A stretch of DNA of 64,000 nucleotides from Icerya purchasi (GCA_039619475.1 CM077116.1:1550001-1614000), one strand, 5' to 3'. Positions 13,340 to 26,227 are shown, counted from the stretch's first letter. Made by a program: numbers and translations. Notes: generated from the sequence alone by a model not told the origin.

Positions 13340-13995
13340 TCCATCTTATTGGCCCGAATTATATGACCACCGAATAATGATAACGCTCTTTTTCTAATTG
13401 TAGGTAGCAACCGCTCGTTTTCATCAATTCGCAGTTCCTCCAAAACGGACTTGTTGGTTCGTCCACGGTATGCGTAGTAGCATCCGATAGCACTTCATTT
13501 CGAAGGCCTTCCGTTTCCTTTCCGATACCACTGCTTCCGATCGCCATATGACAGAATCGAAAACACTAAGGTTTTTAGCAATCTTGTTTTGGTATATTTC
13601 GATATCTTATGATCACTTCGTATCTTAATTAATTTGTTCATTGCCCCGCTTGTCAAAGCTATTCTTCTTATAATTTCTCGATCAGAGCCACTTTGATATG
13701 TTATGCAGGCTCCCCCAGATAAGTCATTTCTTCTTTTATCGGGATGTCTTTAATTAGGTTTCCTACTTGTGATATAGTTGCTTCGTCTTTGTTGACTATT
13801 AAAAGAGATCATTTTGACCGGTTCAGCTTTAGTCCCATTTCGTTGCTGGTATCTTCGATTTTATTCAGTAGATGATTCCGTTCCTCTTCTGTTTTCGCAA
13901 TAAGTGTCAGATCATCAGCAAATTTCAGATTGAATATTTTTCTTCCTCCTATGGAGATCCCGCCTTCCCATTCTTGCTTTGTTTGTTATGCACTC
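13340..13995 (-). pseudogene. RTE-type non-LTR retrotransposon remnant (catalytic domain)
   Basis: On the minus strand, starting near 13990, the translation includes GGISIGGRKIFNLKFADDLT, so the reverse transcriptase catalytic FADD is present. It continues with LIAKTEEERNHLLNKIEDTS and NEMGLKLNRSK, then a stop, LLIVNKDE and IKEEMTYLG. Further on, GSSGIGKETEGLRNEVLSDA and the rest of the open stretch 13547-13359 lie in the region after the RT domain. Several stops and frame changes make it inactive. The wording matches the RTE group and may represent the same family as 8605-9290, but the two fragments do not overlap. Its upstream boundary meets an AT microsatellite at about 14000-14020. Confidence 0.75.
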
Positions 13996-13997
13996 TC

Positions 13998-14019
13998 CAT
14001 ATATATATATATATATATT
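13998..14019 (+). repeat. (AT)n microsatellite
   Basis: Short AT dinucleotide array at the edge of the RTE remnant. Similar arrays occur at 43017-43036 and 53966-53985. Confidence 0.9.
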
Positions 14020-17000
14020 GAATATACGTATACTTAAGGCGAAATAATGTCGTTGTTGTCGCGGAAGGGTAGGAATTGTGTATGCTATCATCTAATATGC
14101 ATTAAAAATATTTGGAACGAAGAGATCGATTATTCTTAACTAAAGTCGTTATTAGGGGAAGTTTATTTTTAAATCTTCATCAGTCGATATAAGTTACTTT
14201 TTTTTTAATCGCTTTTTACCACTGTGTAACGCCCGAGCTTTAATTTTCACCCAAGTCTATCGTCTTTAGCCCTGCATGATGGAATGATTTCGATAATCGT
14301 CATCCCGATCCAATGAAAGTTTTTTTTTTTTTTCGTATAAAGCGGCAACAGCAAACATATTTTGATTATCGCAGAAATGAGTGTTTTCATAAAAACATCA
14401 ATCATATATAAAAAAAAAAGAAAATTTAAATATTTTGAAGGTATATTGCTTTAAAAAACTAAAAAAAATAATAATAAAAGAAATATATACATGTATCGTT
14501 ATAAAAATGATTAAGGAGCTTTTTCACCAAATTGCAATTTGGACGCGGTGTCTTGCAAAGATTAAAATAAAATTATTATATTATTGTTAACCGATTTTGA
14601 AAATATAAAAAAAAAGAAAAAAAAACAAGATTTAACGAGTGTTGATACTTGCCACGGTAGACTTTTTTATATAATTACTCGGAATTAATTGAATTTCTTA
14701 AACAACTGCTTCCTATATATATTTATATTCTTATCTTCGGCAAATTAGACCACCGTATAAAGCTTTCTTTTATTTTCAGAATAGCTACAACCGTAAAAGT
14801 TAACGTGAAATCATAAAACTGATTTTATACCGCCGTCTGCTTAGATATTATATTTTTAAAGTAAATGAAGCAACCGTTGTTCCACAATTCTTAATTTGAA
14901 TAGTACATTTCGCAATGCCTAAGTCACACCACTGGATATCGGGCATTGTAATTTGTACACTTTTTAGTTGTACAGATAATGTAATGTTCACGGCAACTGT
15001 TACATTCAAAGCGCGAGCGAACACACAAGACTTCATACCGATATTTTGAATGTTTGATTTATCGATATACAAATCCAATCGCAGTGTCCGTATACATCAT
15101 TTGCCATTGCCTTCGCGTAATTATAGGCTTTTATTTATTATTTGCAATGATTTTTGTCATTGCCTGGGATCGAACTCGGGAACTCTCTCGGGTCGAATCA
15201 AGTACTTTAACAACTAGACCATCGCGACAACTTACATTTTATAATAAAATTGGGCAATTTTTTTTTTTTTTGTTTTAATTTTAAAATAGTTTCGGTTGAA
15301 AAGGATCACTACACACAATGCTTTTACTCAAAAGAAAGCGTTAACTATTTATATGAAAATATCATTGCGCGATATATCTTTTCACATCGAAATGGGGTTT
15401 TCCAATGTAAATTATCTAAATTAAAGAGTGCTTCTTTTTAATTTCTAATCTGTCCGGTATTCGCCTCGGAAAAATGTAGTTCTCGCTGCATACTACGTAG
15501 AATGCAAAGTTCCCGCAGCCGGTGGGTACGTTTGGTACCCTATTACTATATACTGCTGATCTGAAATTCTAACATAGTTTGTTAAAGCCACGAAAAAAGG
15601 AATGTATAAATAATTTTGAGCAAGACGCTCGTGTCACAGCCATTCTAACTGAATCATGACACTTCAGTTAGTCCATAAATTCGAGGTAATCCATTTTTTT
15701 TTTTTTTTCTTTTGTTTGTTACAACTGCAATATAATAATACAAAGCGAAAAAATTAAAATCGTTTATTAGATTTTTTCGTTTTCTTTCAAAAAAAAATTA
15801 ACAACGGATCTTCGAATTATTTAAAAAAAATTATTAATAATCGGTGTTGTTAACTAACGATCTTATTTAGGAACCGAATAAGAAACTGAAATCCGGGCTT
15901 CGAAGAAAGTGACTAAAATTTGGAACGACATTTACGGAAGAGATGTTTAAAAACATCAAACTGTATTGTTTCGAACGGATCGGCCAACATTATACTTAGC
16001 GAATGACTAGATATAACGAAAAACGTCTACAAATTATATTGCGGTAAAAGGTGACGATGACTCGATGTTTAACACACGTCGCTGATAAGTTTAATTCAGA
16101 AACTATCTATGATTTTTGAATAAAATCAAAAATTTCGTTATAACATTGGTAAAAATATTTGTGTCCCCGATTTTAACGACTAACTCTGTATTTCACACAC
16201 ACATACAGCATTTGAAAAAAAACTACGTGTGCGTCCATGTTTAAGTATTTTTGTTGATAACAATAAAATTTAAATGTGCACGGAACAATTTTAATAAAAT
16301 ATTATAGGACTGTATACCGTGGTGCAAAATTCAAAATGAAAAAATCAACCTATTCAGAAGGATAAAATAAAAATTTGGTCAACCGTGTTCTGTAATAAGT
16401 AAATTTGAATGAATATTTAAGATCTCGAAGTCGATAACGGTAATTTCACCAGGTTGTTTGCGAAGTATTTTAAATAAATAATCCAATAATAAGTTTGTGT
16501 CTCCTGATGCGCGTAAATTATATCTAATTATTAATTTTACTTTTTCTCGTTAGCCTTCTTCAAATATCATAACAGAGGTTTCAAAAATAACGAAAATCCT
16601 TTCGAATGCGCTAGCAATCAATGGAAAGCGCTCTTTGAAAAGCAAATGCCGCCCAACGATTTCAGTGAAAGAGTTCCGAAACGATACAGACTAATAGTTT
16701 CTCCGATGTTTTTATTGTGAACCGAATGACGTAATTTCATGACATATTTGGCAAAAAAAAAAAAAAAAAAGAACAACGAAAAACTAGCAAGGTAAATATA
16801 TTAGCGCACATAAAAGAGACATGCGATTTCGTGGAAAATATTATATAATAGCGGCGCTGTCCTTCTTTCTCATTTTACGATGTTAGGAATGAAGTTCTCT
16901 CTTATTTATCATTGGCCCGAGTCGTTTGTCAATAACCAGTTTTTAATAAACCAGTCTCATTAAAATTATTCCGATGATCCGTGTTATTCAGGATCGTTAT

Positions 17001-18029
17001 AAATTGACCATCTAAAAAATTCGCGAAAAAAAATTTCGCATACAGTGTGTATTTTTGTGTCGAATTTGATAATCACAATAATCGCACCGAAAATAAACGG
17101 GGCATATTTAGGATGGGTTTTCAAGTTATCGTAAAAAAAAACAAAAAAAACTGAAATAACTAGAAACAAAATAACAATGGAAAAGAATCTTAACTTTTAA
17201 CGTAAGATTATTTACTTCTTACACTTTAATTAGACGAATAAAGTTCAAACCGGATGCGAAAGAGGTAAAAAGTCCTCTATCGTTCATGTGGAAAACTGGT
17301 TGACCGTGTCTGGAATGGAAGTGGCCTATAACATATTTTTATACCGTGCACACAGACAACTTTTGTAACAGTCCTCTCACGCTCGAAGTTGCGAAAGCGC
17401 AATGTCATTGGGCAAAAAATTAGAAGCAGATATTTCTAATAATTATTCTGTTTATCACTTTAAAACGTGCTTTCTAAATTACAAAGAGTGAGATCTCTCG
17501 AAGTTCACAGGCCATGACGTAAACAGAGAATAAAAGATGCTAATATTGATCCGGTTAACTATAAACATAGTACTCCGCGCACTTCATCCAATTCACGAGG
17601 GAACGAATACATCACTGGTGCAACAATTACCGTTTCATCAGCAAAGCTGTTAAATCTGTAAAGTTGAAAATTATACTGTAGCTTAATCAGTAATAAATAT
17701 TAACAAATCAAATTTCAGCGTAGCCGGTCTTTAAAGAACCCACGGTTTTTCAGCAAAACGAAAAATCGAAAATACTACAGCTAATTAAAATTCCGTATAA
17801 ATATCGGTATATAAGAACTTATCTAAAAATTTGAATATTTAAAAAGATACAAAACAGTTGAAGGCTGTTTTTGAAGCTGATGGAGGCTAAAATTGTGGAG
17901 AAAGCTTTTTTTAAAGTTCAAAACGATTCAATCCTCTCGTACGTTCGAAACATCTGAAAATCGAACAAACTAGCAACGCTGTAAAATGTATACTTTTACG
18001 TGAGCATTGCTCGCAATGACTGAAAATAA
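14020..18029. other. Intron 2 DNA with one SINE head
   Basis: Apart from the tRNA-like segment at 15158-15232, I see only AT-rich sequence with homopolymer runs. The frame 15078-14848 (minus) has an amphipathic look but no homologue I recognise. Confidence 0.5.
15158..15232 (-). repeat. tRNA-like segment, probable SINE head
   Basis: Minus-strand sequence with TGGTCTAGTTGTTAAAG (A-box position) and GAGTTCGATCCC (B box) spaced as in a tRNA. The outer bases GTTGTC and GACAAA could pair weakly as an acceptor stem, but the T arm does not form cleanly. A tRNA-derived SINE is the likelier origin; a degenerate tRNA pseudogene is the alternative. Confidence 0.5.
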
Positions 18030-18993
18030 ATGTCTGAAGAGCATTTTAATACAATTCCAACATTTCTCACGATTGCTAATTATACACCGTTTATCGATTC
18101 GGTTGCTCACGCTTACGTTCCTAACTTTGATGAATTTTATCCCGCTTCTTTTCCACAAGACTCTCCTCCTCATTTCCTTACTTCCACCTTCAACATTAAT
18201 GAATTAGAATCCGTTCAAAATCTTCAAGCCTCCCTCCAGGTCTTGACGGCATTTAAAAATTTATCTGAATTATCCATTCCACGCAATCTTTTTAATGCCT
18301 TTTTTTCCAGCGGTATAACTCCTCCTTGATCGAACTCTTTTATCATCATTTCTATTCCTAAAAAAAGTTCTTCTTTTCGCCGAATTTCTTTTACATCCTG
18401 TATCAGAAAATTATTATTCGGAGGTATGCTGAACAGGCGCTTTATTTGGTGGTTGGAACATAACCACGTTTTACCCACCAACATATTTGGCTTTCGGTCT
18501 GGGATTGGCCCTCCTGATTGTATTAGTCTTTTTGTTTCCAGTATATAGAAATCCTTCATCCAAAAATAGTATACCTTAGCTTCCTTCATCGATGTCTCCT
18601 GTGCTTTATTTCGGTTATTCGCTTGCCTTTTAGCCATTCCGCTCTCCCTTCCTCCCGTTTTCGCTACAGCCTTGTCCCCTCTCCAAATTGCCCTCTCCAC
18701 CCCCCAATAAACGGTTGTTTGCGACGCCAATCACATCTTCTTTGAATGTCTTTTCCTTTCTGTCGAACGTTTTATTTTATATTCTTGTCTGCTGAAACTC
18801 AAGCTCCTTGCTCCTTATTATACATTTTATATTTTGTCCTCCTACTCGCCATGCATTATTTCATTCATCGGTTCCTTTATATTTTCTATATCTGATCGAA
18901 TTAAAATTTAACTAACGGCTCTTTTTTTTATTACTGTTTCTGGGTGTAGGTCCTTAGCTAGCGTGCCCAAAGGAGGGTTTAAAAAAAAAAAAA
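18030..18993 (+). pseudogene. Family A LINE copy, internally deleted
   Basis: A copy of the RNase H-bearing LINE family that dominates 18-33 kb. The first part encodes reverse transcriptase fingers: FIDSVAHAYVPNFDEFYPAS, a frame change after 18329, then KSSSFRRISFTSCIRKLLFG, WWLEHNHVLP, NIFGFRSGIG and LASFIDVSCA. Near 18700 it jumps straight to the C-terminal block CDANHIFFECLFLSVERFIL, so the FADD, thumb and RNase H regions are deleted. It ends with FSISDRIKI and a stop, a short 3' UTR ending GTGCCCAAAGGAGGG, and a poly(A) run at about 18980-18994. A long reverse-strand open frame (18730-18224) is only its shadow. Confidence 0.82.
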
Positions 18994-19786
18994 AATATAT
19001 ATATATGTATATATGTTCCAGAAGAAACGTTAAGGGGTACAACAAAAGGGTTGCAATTAATGTTCGGAAAAATCCGAAAAATTCAATATCTTTAAAATCG
19101 GTAGAGATGATTTTGTAAATTAGATATGGTCCACTAAATTTATGCCAAAGCTTTTTTTTTAAATTCAACCCTTAATGGGTGGAAACAGGTCCGAAGCCAC
19201 AGAAATATCGGGGTTTAGACAGGATCGTGAAAATTTTTCAAATAAACTTACAGAATAAACGAAATAAAAAGAAATGTACGCTATATGCGGGGAATAACGA
19301 AATATTACGAGAAACTTTAACATCTATTTCTGCGCGTTGTGTGCTCTAGAGGGGAAGGGTGGATTTGTAATTTTTTAAATAAGTGCGTTTAGAGCGCGCG
19401 AAAATCTTCAGAACATTCAACTAAATAGTGAAGAATAGGATTACCTAACAATAAAACAAGTAGTTAATATTTTTATAGACTTATCGCAGTTTTTATACAT
19501 TTTTTTAATCGTGGAAAACTATGCGAAAGATCATAAACGCCACGTCCTCTGACCTTCTAAAGCACCGACCCCTTTCGAATGTTTTAATTCTAGCTACGGG
19601 CTTGGATGGAAGTGAAAGTGATTGGTACAAATTTTGGACAAATTATACATCACACTAAAACCGAATCTGAAAAAGTATTTCTCCGAATACTCTAATGAGG
19701 GAAAAAGGGAAAAGGACGTTTTTATAAAATCGATAATCTTGATTTAAAGGGTAAAATATTTTATTAACGCTCTCTTCGGATCAAAT

Positions 19787-20700
19787 TTTTTTTTCCTTGG
19801 GCGCATCAACACAGGACATTTACCCAACGCAAAGGACTAACAGAATGATGAAACGTAGGAATTTGTAGGTTATATCAGGAAACGATTAGAAATAGAAAAA
19901 ATTAAGGTAGCCAATACAGGAACAACAAAAGGAGACGGAAGAGCAAAAATATAGTGGGCATAGTAAGGAGTCGGGAGGCCAAGGCCAGGGAAATTGGAAT
20001 AAAGGTTTGCGGGTTCCGAGAAGATACAGGAACATTCGAATAGGATGTTATTTTTCATCATAGGTCAAATTAAAGATAGGAGGATGGAAAGGACACAAGG
20101 GAGACTGAACAATATTGAAACGAAATAGGGAGGCAGGAAGCAGACTGTGATTAAAGCGAAGGAGAATTATGGAAAAAATAACAGAATAGCTGATGCAGGG
20201 AAAATTATTAAACCGGAAATAAGGAAGAGTGTTGTATAGCAAGGTAAAAGAAGTTAGGATTGGAGAAAAGAGACAGATAAAAATCAGTCCAAAAGTCATG
20301 GTAAAAACGATAAGAGAGGGAGCAAAGACTTGGGAAGGGGAATCTGTCTATGAAACGGCCATTTACTGCAGCTAGACATGCCAAAGAATCGGCAAGATCG
20401 TTACCAACGATATCCCGCAGTGGCCCGGAATACAGAGCAGGTCAATTAGGACAATTCAGGATGTTAATAAATTATGAATTAAGGAACGAATATAAAGAAT
20501 AATAGGATCTGACGAGGGTTTCGGGAAGGGCGACGAGATGGCTGATAAAACACTTTGCGAGTCAAAGCGTATGATTACTCCTCGGAATCTACAACTAATT
20601 TAAAAATAAAAGACAAAAAAAAAAAAAAATCGGACCGCAATATGATTGTAAAAGTGTACAAAAAAGGTAGAACACTTCGCAAAAGTGGCCATTCATAGTT
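19787..20700 (-). pseudogene. Family A LINE copy (RNase H and C-terminus)
   Basis: Minus-strand, 5'-truncated copy. From about 20600 downward it reads LVRSYYSLYSFLNS (RNase H helix region) and NDLADSLACLAAVNGRFIDR, the last RNase H block with its aspartate. C-terminal family text follows: LLRFNHSLLPASLFRFNIVQ, a break, and ILFECSCIFSEPANLYSNFP. It ends LIFSISNRFLI and a stop. The 3' UTR closes with GCGCCCAAGG followed by poly(A), seen as the T run at about 19787-19795. Stops and frame changes are frequent. The upstream limit is approximate. Confidence 0.75.
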
Positions 20701-21039
20701 TCTATGCTCCATAGTAGCTTAGACTGGCAGATGGGTAGAAAAGAAGAGAGATATAAACATCTAACAAATGTCTAGAGAAGAACATTTATCGAAAAGGTAA
20801 AAGAGAGTCCTGCGTACACCATGTCCAGGATTTTGAAGTTAACGGGTCGGTTCCTTTTATACGATTGCCTTTACTTTTCCAGATTTATTTGATGCCCAAT
20901 AATAGGCTTGATAAATCTAGGAGCCTGGAACAAGGAAAGTCACGAAGCCTCTAGTTGGGTACTTGTTAAATTCATCGTTCATAGCAATCAAACCCGCATT
21001 GCTCTTCCCTATTCTTTAAAAATGACAATTGGTTATTAT

Positions 21040-21159
21040 CAAAAACAACTTGAACTGCTAATTTATTAATTGAAATTCTCCTCTATTAGCGCTAAAAATT
21101 TTTTGTTATCTCGATCTGTTCCTAAATAGTCGTCTCTCCTTTTTCGAGCACAAATACGC
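21040..21159 (+). pseudogene. Family A LINE copy, upstream part interrupted by a Jockey element
   Basis: The plus strand reads CYLDLFLNSRLSFFEHKYAI up to about 21165, which matches CYPSLFLNSRLTFHEHINYI in the fuller copy at 31780-31840. The family A text then stops abruptly and resumes at 22637 after the Jockey element. Upstream of 21080 similarity fades, so the 5' end of this copy is uncertain. Confidence 0.65.
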
Positions 21160-22637
21160 AATTACTAAACTTAATAATAAAAAAAGTCCGGGTTTTGATT
21201 TAATTACCAATAAATTGTTATCTGAGCTACCAAAAAAAGGTATATTATTGCTTACAAATATTTTTAACGCTGTTCTTCGTCTGCAGTATTTTCCATTATC
21301 CTGGAAATTGGCGCAAATAGTAGTTGTACCAAAGCCCGGTAAGGCACCGGATGAGGTTTCATCCTATAGACCTATTTCCTTGCTCCCGATCCTTTCAAAA
21401 CTCCTTGAAAAAATAATTTTAAAGCGGTTGAATCCTATTTTAAATGCGGAACATATTGTTCCTGAACATCAATTTGGATTCAGAAAAAGGCATTCGACCA
21501 TTGAACAGGTACACCGAATTGTGCATACTATTCAAGAAAGTCTTGAAACTAAGCAAATATGCACGGGTGTGTTCCTAGATGTCAAACAAGCCTTTGATAA
21601 GGTATGGCATCATGGTCTGCTTTATAAACTTAAAAAAATAGTGCCGCATCCTTTGTACCTTCTTTTAAAATCCTACCTTGAAGATCGCATATGCCAGGTT
21701 AAAAATTCTAAATCAATATTCTGAAATCTATCCTGTATCTGCTGGCGTGCCACAAGGAAGTGTCTTGGGCCCGGTGCTTTACTTAATCTACTCTGCCGAT
21801 TTTCCAGTTGATAATAGCGTGATAACAGCTACGTTTGCAGACGATACAGCACTATTAGCTACCGGTAAAGACAATAGTGAAACTTCGAATAAATTGAAAA
21901 AAACTTTATCGGAAGTGGAAAACTGTCTGAGTCGTTGGCGTATTAGAGTAAACGAAAGTAATTGTACGCAAGTAGATTTCACGTTGCGAAATTTTACGTA
22001 TCAGCCGTTAAAAATAAATCGGGTGGTTATCAAGCAGGATAAAGATGTAAAATACTTGGGCATTCATTTGAATCGCAAATTAACATGGCAAAAGCATATT
22101 ATACAAAAAAGAAAACATCTAGATATAAGATTGCAAGAATTAAATCGGCTTCTTCTTGGCAGGTACTCTAGCTTATCATTGGAAAATAAACTCTTAGTGT
22201 ACAAAATAATTATAAAGCCCGTTTGGACATACGGTTTAATGTTGTGGGGTTGTGCAAAGGATACACACATAAACAAGATACAACGGTTCCAGAACAAGGC
22301 TATAAGGCTGATAGTCTCACCGCCCTGGTACGTATTTAACCATACTCTACATCAAGACTTAAATATCCCATATGTGAAAGACGAGATCAAGCGAGCTGCT
22401 AAGCGATACATAGGCCGCTTGGGGTCTCATACAAAGGTTTTGGCGTTCAATCTTCTTGATAATAGTCTTGATGTTCGAAGGTTAAAACGTAGTCGACCGT
22501 TTGATCTGGCCTAGTTTTATGTTACTAAAATTTCAGTGGGGTCCATCGCTAGATGCTAACCCCTAACAAGTTATTTTTGCGTTACAGTCCAATTGCTGGA
22601 TGGCCTTCTGGCCTGTTGTAATTTATAAAAAAAAAAA
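21160..22637 (+). mobile_element. Jockey-clade LINE, 5'-truncated, nearly intact reverse transcriptase
   Basis: The youngest-looking LINE here. Translation starts in frame at about 21168 (LNNKKSPGFDLITNKLLSEL) and runs to 21724. A second frame, 21678-22514, carries the rest. One single-base indel near 21700-21710 separates them, and otherwise the domain has no stops. Within the first open frame (from 21215) RPISLLP is at residues 52-58, HQFGFRKRHST at 85-94 and FLDVKQAFDKVWH at 120-132, with the first catalytic Asp. In the second frame GVPQGSVLGPVLY is at 23-35 and FADD at 53-56. Thumb motifs DVKYLGIHLN and WTYGLMLWG follow. A 3' UTR of about 110 bp ends in poly(A) at 22627-22637. ORF1 and the endonuclease are absent. 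It lies inside a family A copy. Confidence 0.9.
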
Positions 22638-24180
22638 TTAACTATCTCCGCATGTTGGTAAATAAAAGACTAAATCTCTTTAAATCTATTTCATCAACAA
22701 GGTAGAGAGGAGATCCTAGCACCTTAATTGTCCTATATAAATCTATAGTTCGTTCCAAACTAGATTATTGTTCATGGTAAATCCTCCAGATCGCTCCTTT
22801 GTAAACTGGATCGGGTCCAGAATTGCTTCCTTCGTTTATGTCTAGGAACCCTTAAATCAACACCCATTCTTGCAATGCAAGCTGAATGTAATGTTCCTCC
22901 TTTACCAATCCGTAGATCTCACTTGCGATATCGCTTCCTTTTAAAGCGTCTTCCAGTTTTTTCTTTAAAACTTATTTCATCCTACTCCACTGTACTTCAG
23001 AATTGGAGATTCACTTCCAAAAAAAATTCCCTTCTTTCTCATATCTCAAATAGACTTGCTAAATTTCTTCCATAAATTATAACCCATAACAAACTTCCTT
23101 ACTTTACCTTTCATTTTACAGATTTTCTCTTTCCTCCTAATTTATCTTTGTTGTCCCCCTACTCTAAATCCCTTCCGCAACCTAATCAAGATTTCCTTAA
23201 CACTATTAACTCTCTATTTCCTTTTCATTCTCTTCTTTATACTGACGGATCGAAGGGTCCCCACAGCGTTGAAGCATCCTTCCTATATTCTGTTCACAAC
23301 TACTTTGAAAGTTATAGACTTACTCCAACTTACTCTATTTTCTTTGCAGAGTCGGTTGCGATTTTAAGAGCTATTCATTACATGTCCTTAGTACGAGACA
23401 ATAATAAATTCCTAATTATTTCTGATGCTAAAAGTGTTTTACAAACTATATCATTTGTTTTTCCTCATCCTTCTTGTGATCCTATCATTTTTCGTATTCG
23501 CTCGATTATCCATAACCTTTCCCAAACTTACCACATTCAGATTGAGTTCCTTTGGATTCCAGGCCATGTTGGTATAGAAGGAAATGAAAGAGTTGATCAA
23601 CTGTCTCGTGGTGCAGCTGTTAATAGACTCCCCATTAATAAGTACGCTGCTAATAACTTATATTTGTATTGTCTAAAAAATTCCATTACAGGTTTTGGTC
23701 AGACTCATACCCTTCCTCCTTTTCTAACCAATTTTCCTTTTATCTTTCTATTCAGCCGTATCTTCCAGTTAATCCTTGATTTTATGAATTTCCGTTTTTG
23801 CAGCACTAAATTTTATTTCCTCTTCATGTCGATTGCGTTTCGATCATAGTTTGCTTCCTCAATCTCGCTATCGAGTTTCACTTTCAAACTCTCCTTACTG
23901 TCCGCTACATCCTCCAAATGATATCCACGAATGTAATTCTAACCACATCCTTTTCAAATGTTCCACATTGTCGTCTGAACGTTTACTTCTCTACTCTCAA
24001 CTTCTGAGACTTAATATTCCTGCTCCCTGTAGTGCTGCATCTGTTCTCTCCTTTCCTTCGTTAACTGTTGTGTATCCTTCATTGATGCGATATCTGACCG
24101 CATACGAATCTAAATAAATAATTCAGCAATACTTTCCTTTCTTGCCGAACATGGGTCAATGCTCTTTGTCATCGAGCCCA

Positions 24181-24262
<82 letters not shown>
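22638..24262 (+). pseudogene. Family A LINE copy, downstream part with complete RNase H domain
   Basis: Continuation of the copy cut by the Jockey insertion. It resumes as RLNLFKSIS and IVLYKSIVRSKLDYCSW, then enters an open frame at 23148-23849 of 233 codons that holds the RNase H domain. All catalytic positions are present: YTDGS (D33), AES (E68), ISDAKS (D93), IPGHVGI (H140) and VDQLSRG (D150). The C-terminal part follows in another frame (23833-24117), with HILFKCSTLSSERLLLYSQL and a cysteine/histidine pattern. The 3' end reads TCGAGCCC and is followed by a tail of about 27 AAT units (24180-24260). Such a TAA-type tail is characteristic of I-group LINEs. Confidence 0.85.
24180..24262 (+). 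repeat. (AAT)n array, 3' tail of a family A LINE
   Basis: An almost perfect trinucleotide array of about 80 bp placed exactly at the 3' terminus of the family A copy. It therefore looks like the retroposition tail, possibly expanded later, rather than an independent microsatellite. Confidence 0.9.
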
Positions 24263-24265
<3 letters not shown>

Positions 24266-26227
24266 TAAAAAAAATAATGCGTCAAATTTTTAATTTTTTT
24301 TTTTTTGGGAGCCCCGGTAGTATTAATATTTTAAACTTCCGATAATCCCCGGCATAGAGTCGAATATGTACGATGTAATGCTTTCTAGTTTTAACGCAAT
24401 GTCTACGCAGTTATAGAAAAACATCATAACCGGTTTTTTATCTTCTCTGCCACTTAACACCGATTTTACAGTCAACCAGAATCATTTCATTTCCAGCAAG
24501 TATTTGTTTTTTATTTAAAAAATAAAAATCAATATTCTTCAGAATTTTCCGTAACGGCCATTTCGCTAATAAAATTTTATCGGTTACCAGTTAATCGAGA
24601 GTTATTTTTCTTTTTTAGTTCCCCGGTGACAGTAGAAGTGTAGTTTTTGTTGATAGCCACATCCGAGGTCTGACAAGCATTACGACCGACTAAGTCGCAA
24701 ATACATTACAAATTTTGAACATAAAAACTTGACTAATAAACGCAACCGAACAGAGACACGTACACTGATATATTGATGATCGTATCACTTTTACGCCAGC
24801 GGCAATAATTAAAATTCTGTTACGTTTTTGCGTGGAAGTGCGCCATGGAAGTTGTAGTAGAAACATTGGCCGTGGATTGAATTCATTAGTTCCAAGAATT
24901 TTTTGATATTATTTTGCAAAAAATGACAAAGTCAATTGAAATTTACTTTTCTATAAATATTATCGACATTTTTAAACGTTTTATATGATTTTTTACATTA
25001 ACCCGTGTAAAAATTATGTGGACTTTTATATGTATATACATATATAACCAAATTTTTTTCTACTCGCTTAATTACAAAAAGAAGTTAATACTGCGCTAAT
25101 ATTTATTTAAAAACCGAAAGCGGTGAAATAAAATTTTCTTAAAACATTGTAATATTGTTTTTTTTACTTTTTTTTTTTTTTTTTTTGTCGCTTCTGCAAA
25201 TGTAATAAGTTTTTATAGTCTCGGATTGTAATTTACCTCTCTTACAACAGCAGAAATTAATCGATGGCACGGATAAAAAATGGGGAGAATCTTTCAGCAG
25301 TGTTGAGAAATCCTAATGATGAGACATTATTATAGCGTAATTACTTTTAAAATATTAAATTTTATGCAATGTGGTAATGGAACATTCTAGCGGTTTGACA
25401 GAAATTCATTTTTCAACGTCTACTCGCGCCCTTCTCGCGGTATCTAAACATTAACTACTTCTCATTTTACTCTTTTAATATGTATAAGAAAATTTTCTAA
25501 ATTGCTTCAGGTAGCCGGAGAAGGTAATGCACCTTTCCCCTTATTACCCAAATCTTAATGACGGATTTTTTAAAATTTTTTCTAATTATAAGGCAAATTA
25601 TTTGTACTATCAAATTAAAAATTGTTTTATTCAATCGGTGTGTATTTAGTCATTAATGGCCAAATATACCGCTTGAATAAAACAATTTTTAATTTAATTT
25701 TCAGACCGTGTCGATGAAACCTACTTTTCGTCAAGAGCGCCTGTATTTATAATTAAAGGTAAGATTTCACTGACAATTTGAATGAAAATACCGTGCTGGC
25801 ATGATAACTTTTGATAGATTTTTCAGTGTGCGGTAGCAGTATTTAAACTAAGGTCTACTTGAACGAAACATCGTTACCTAAACAATTATGTTACGGTAGC
25901 TGACTTGTGCAATTAATTTATGCCAATAAGTTTTCCAATACGGGCGGCGCAAAATTTAGTGTAAGAATGTGTCCATAAAATGAGAGGTATCAAAATCTAA
26001 TTAACACGAGGTTTCTTTGTCTGGAGATAGTGCTGATGTTAGAAAATCGTTTTTAAAGATTTATATGCCCGCCATTATTTCAAAGCAGAAAGAAAAAAAT
26101 ATAATTTCTCGAATAAATGAAAATTTATCAAAACTGAAATTATAAATTACTCAAAATTTGACATGCTTTCTTTAAATAATAACCTGCAGTTAGCATTAAA
26201 TGTAAAGTTTTACGCATTTTTTTAAAC
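24263..26227. other. Intron 2 DNA with a small hairpin
   Basis: AT-rich sequence holding the palindrome at 25612-25695 and a T run near 25160. Nothing else was recognised. Confidence 0.5.
25612..25695. repeat. Short palindromic hairpin
   Basis: Left arm 25612-25638 (AAATTAAAAATTGTTTTATT and on) and right arm 25669-25695 are reverse complements with one or two mismatches, separated by a loop of about 30 bp. It has the size of a tiny MITE or foldback, or a stem in the intron transcript. No flanking duplication was identified. Confidence 0.75.

Noticed and set aside
14848..15078. 76-codon minus-strand frame with alternating hydrophobic residues and four cysteines
   Set aside because: It looks protein-like but has no recognisable domain, no splice context and no neighbours in phase.
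15158..15232. Functional tRNA gene
   Set aside because: A and B boxes are present but the cloverleaf does not close, especially the T arm. A SINE head is more likely. The same holds for 10610-10680 and 51890-51956.
18224..18730. 168-codon open frame on the minus strand
   Set aside because: It is the antisense of a family A LINE copy. Its openness comes from the pyrimidine-rich sense strand, and no known domain appears.
24142..24345. Plus-strand frame with a long polyasparagine run
   Set aside because: It is a translation of the AAT repeat tail, with no independent coding evidence.
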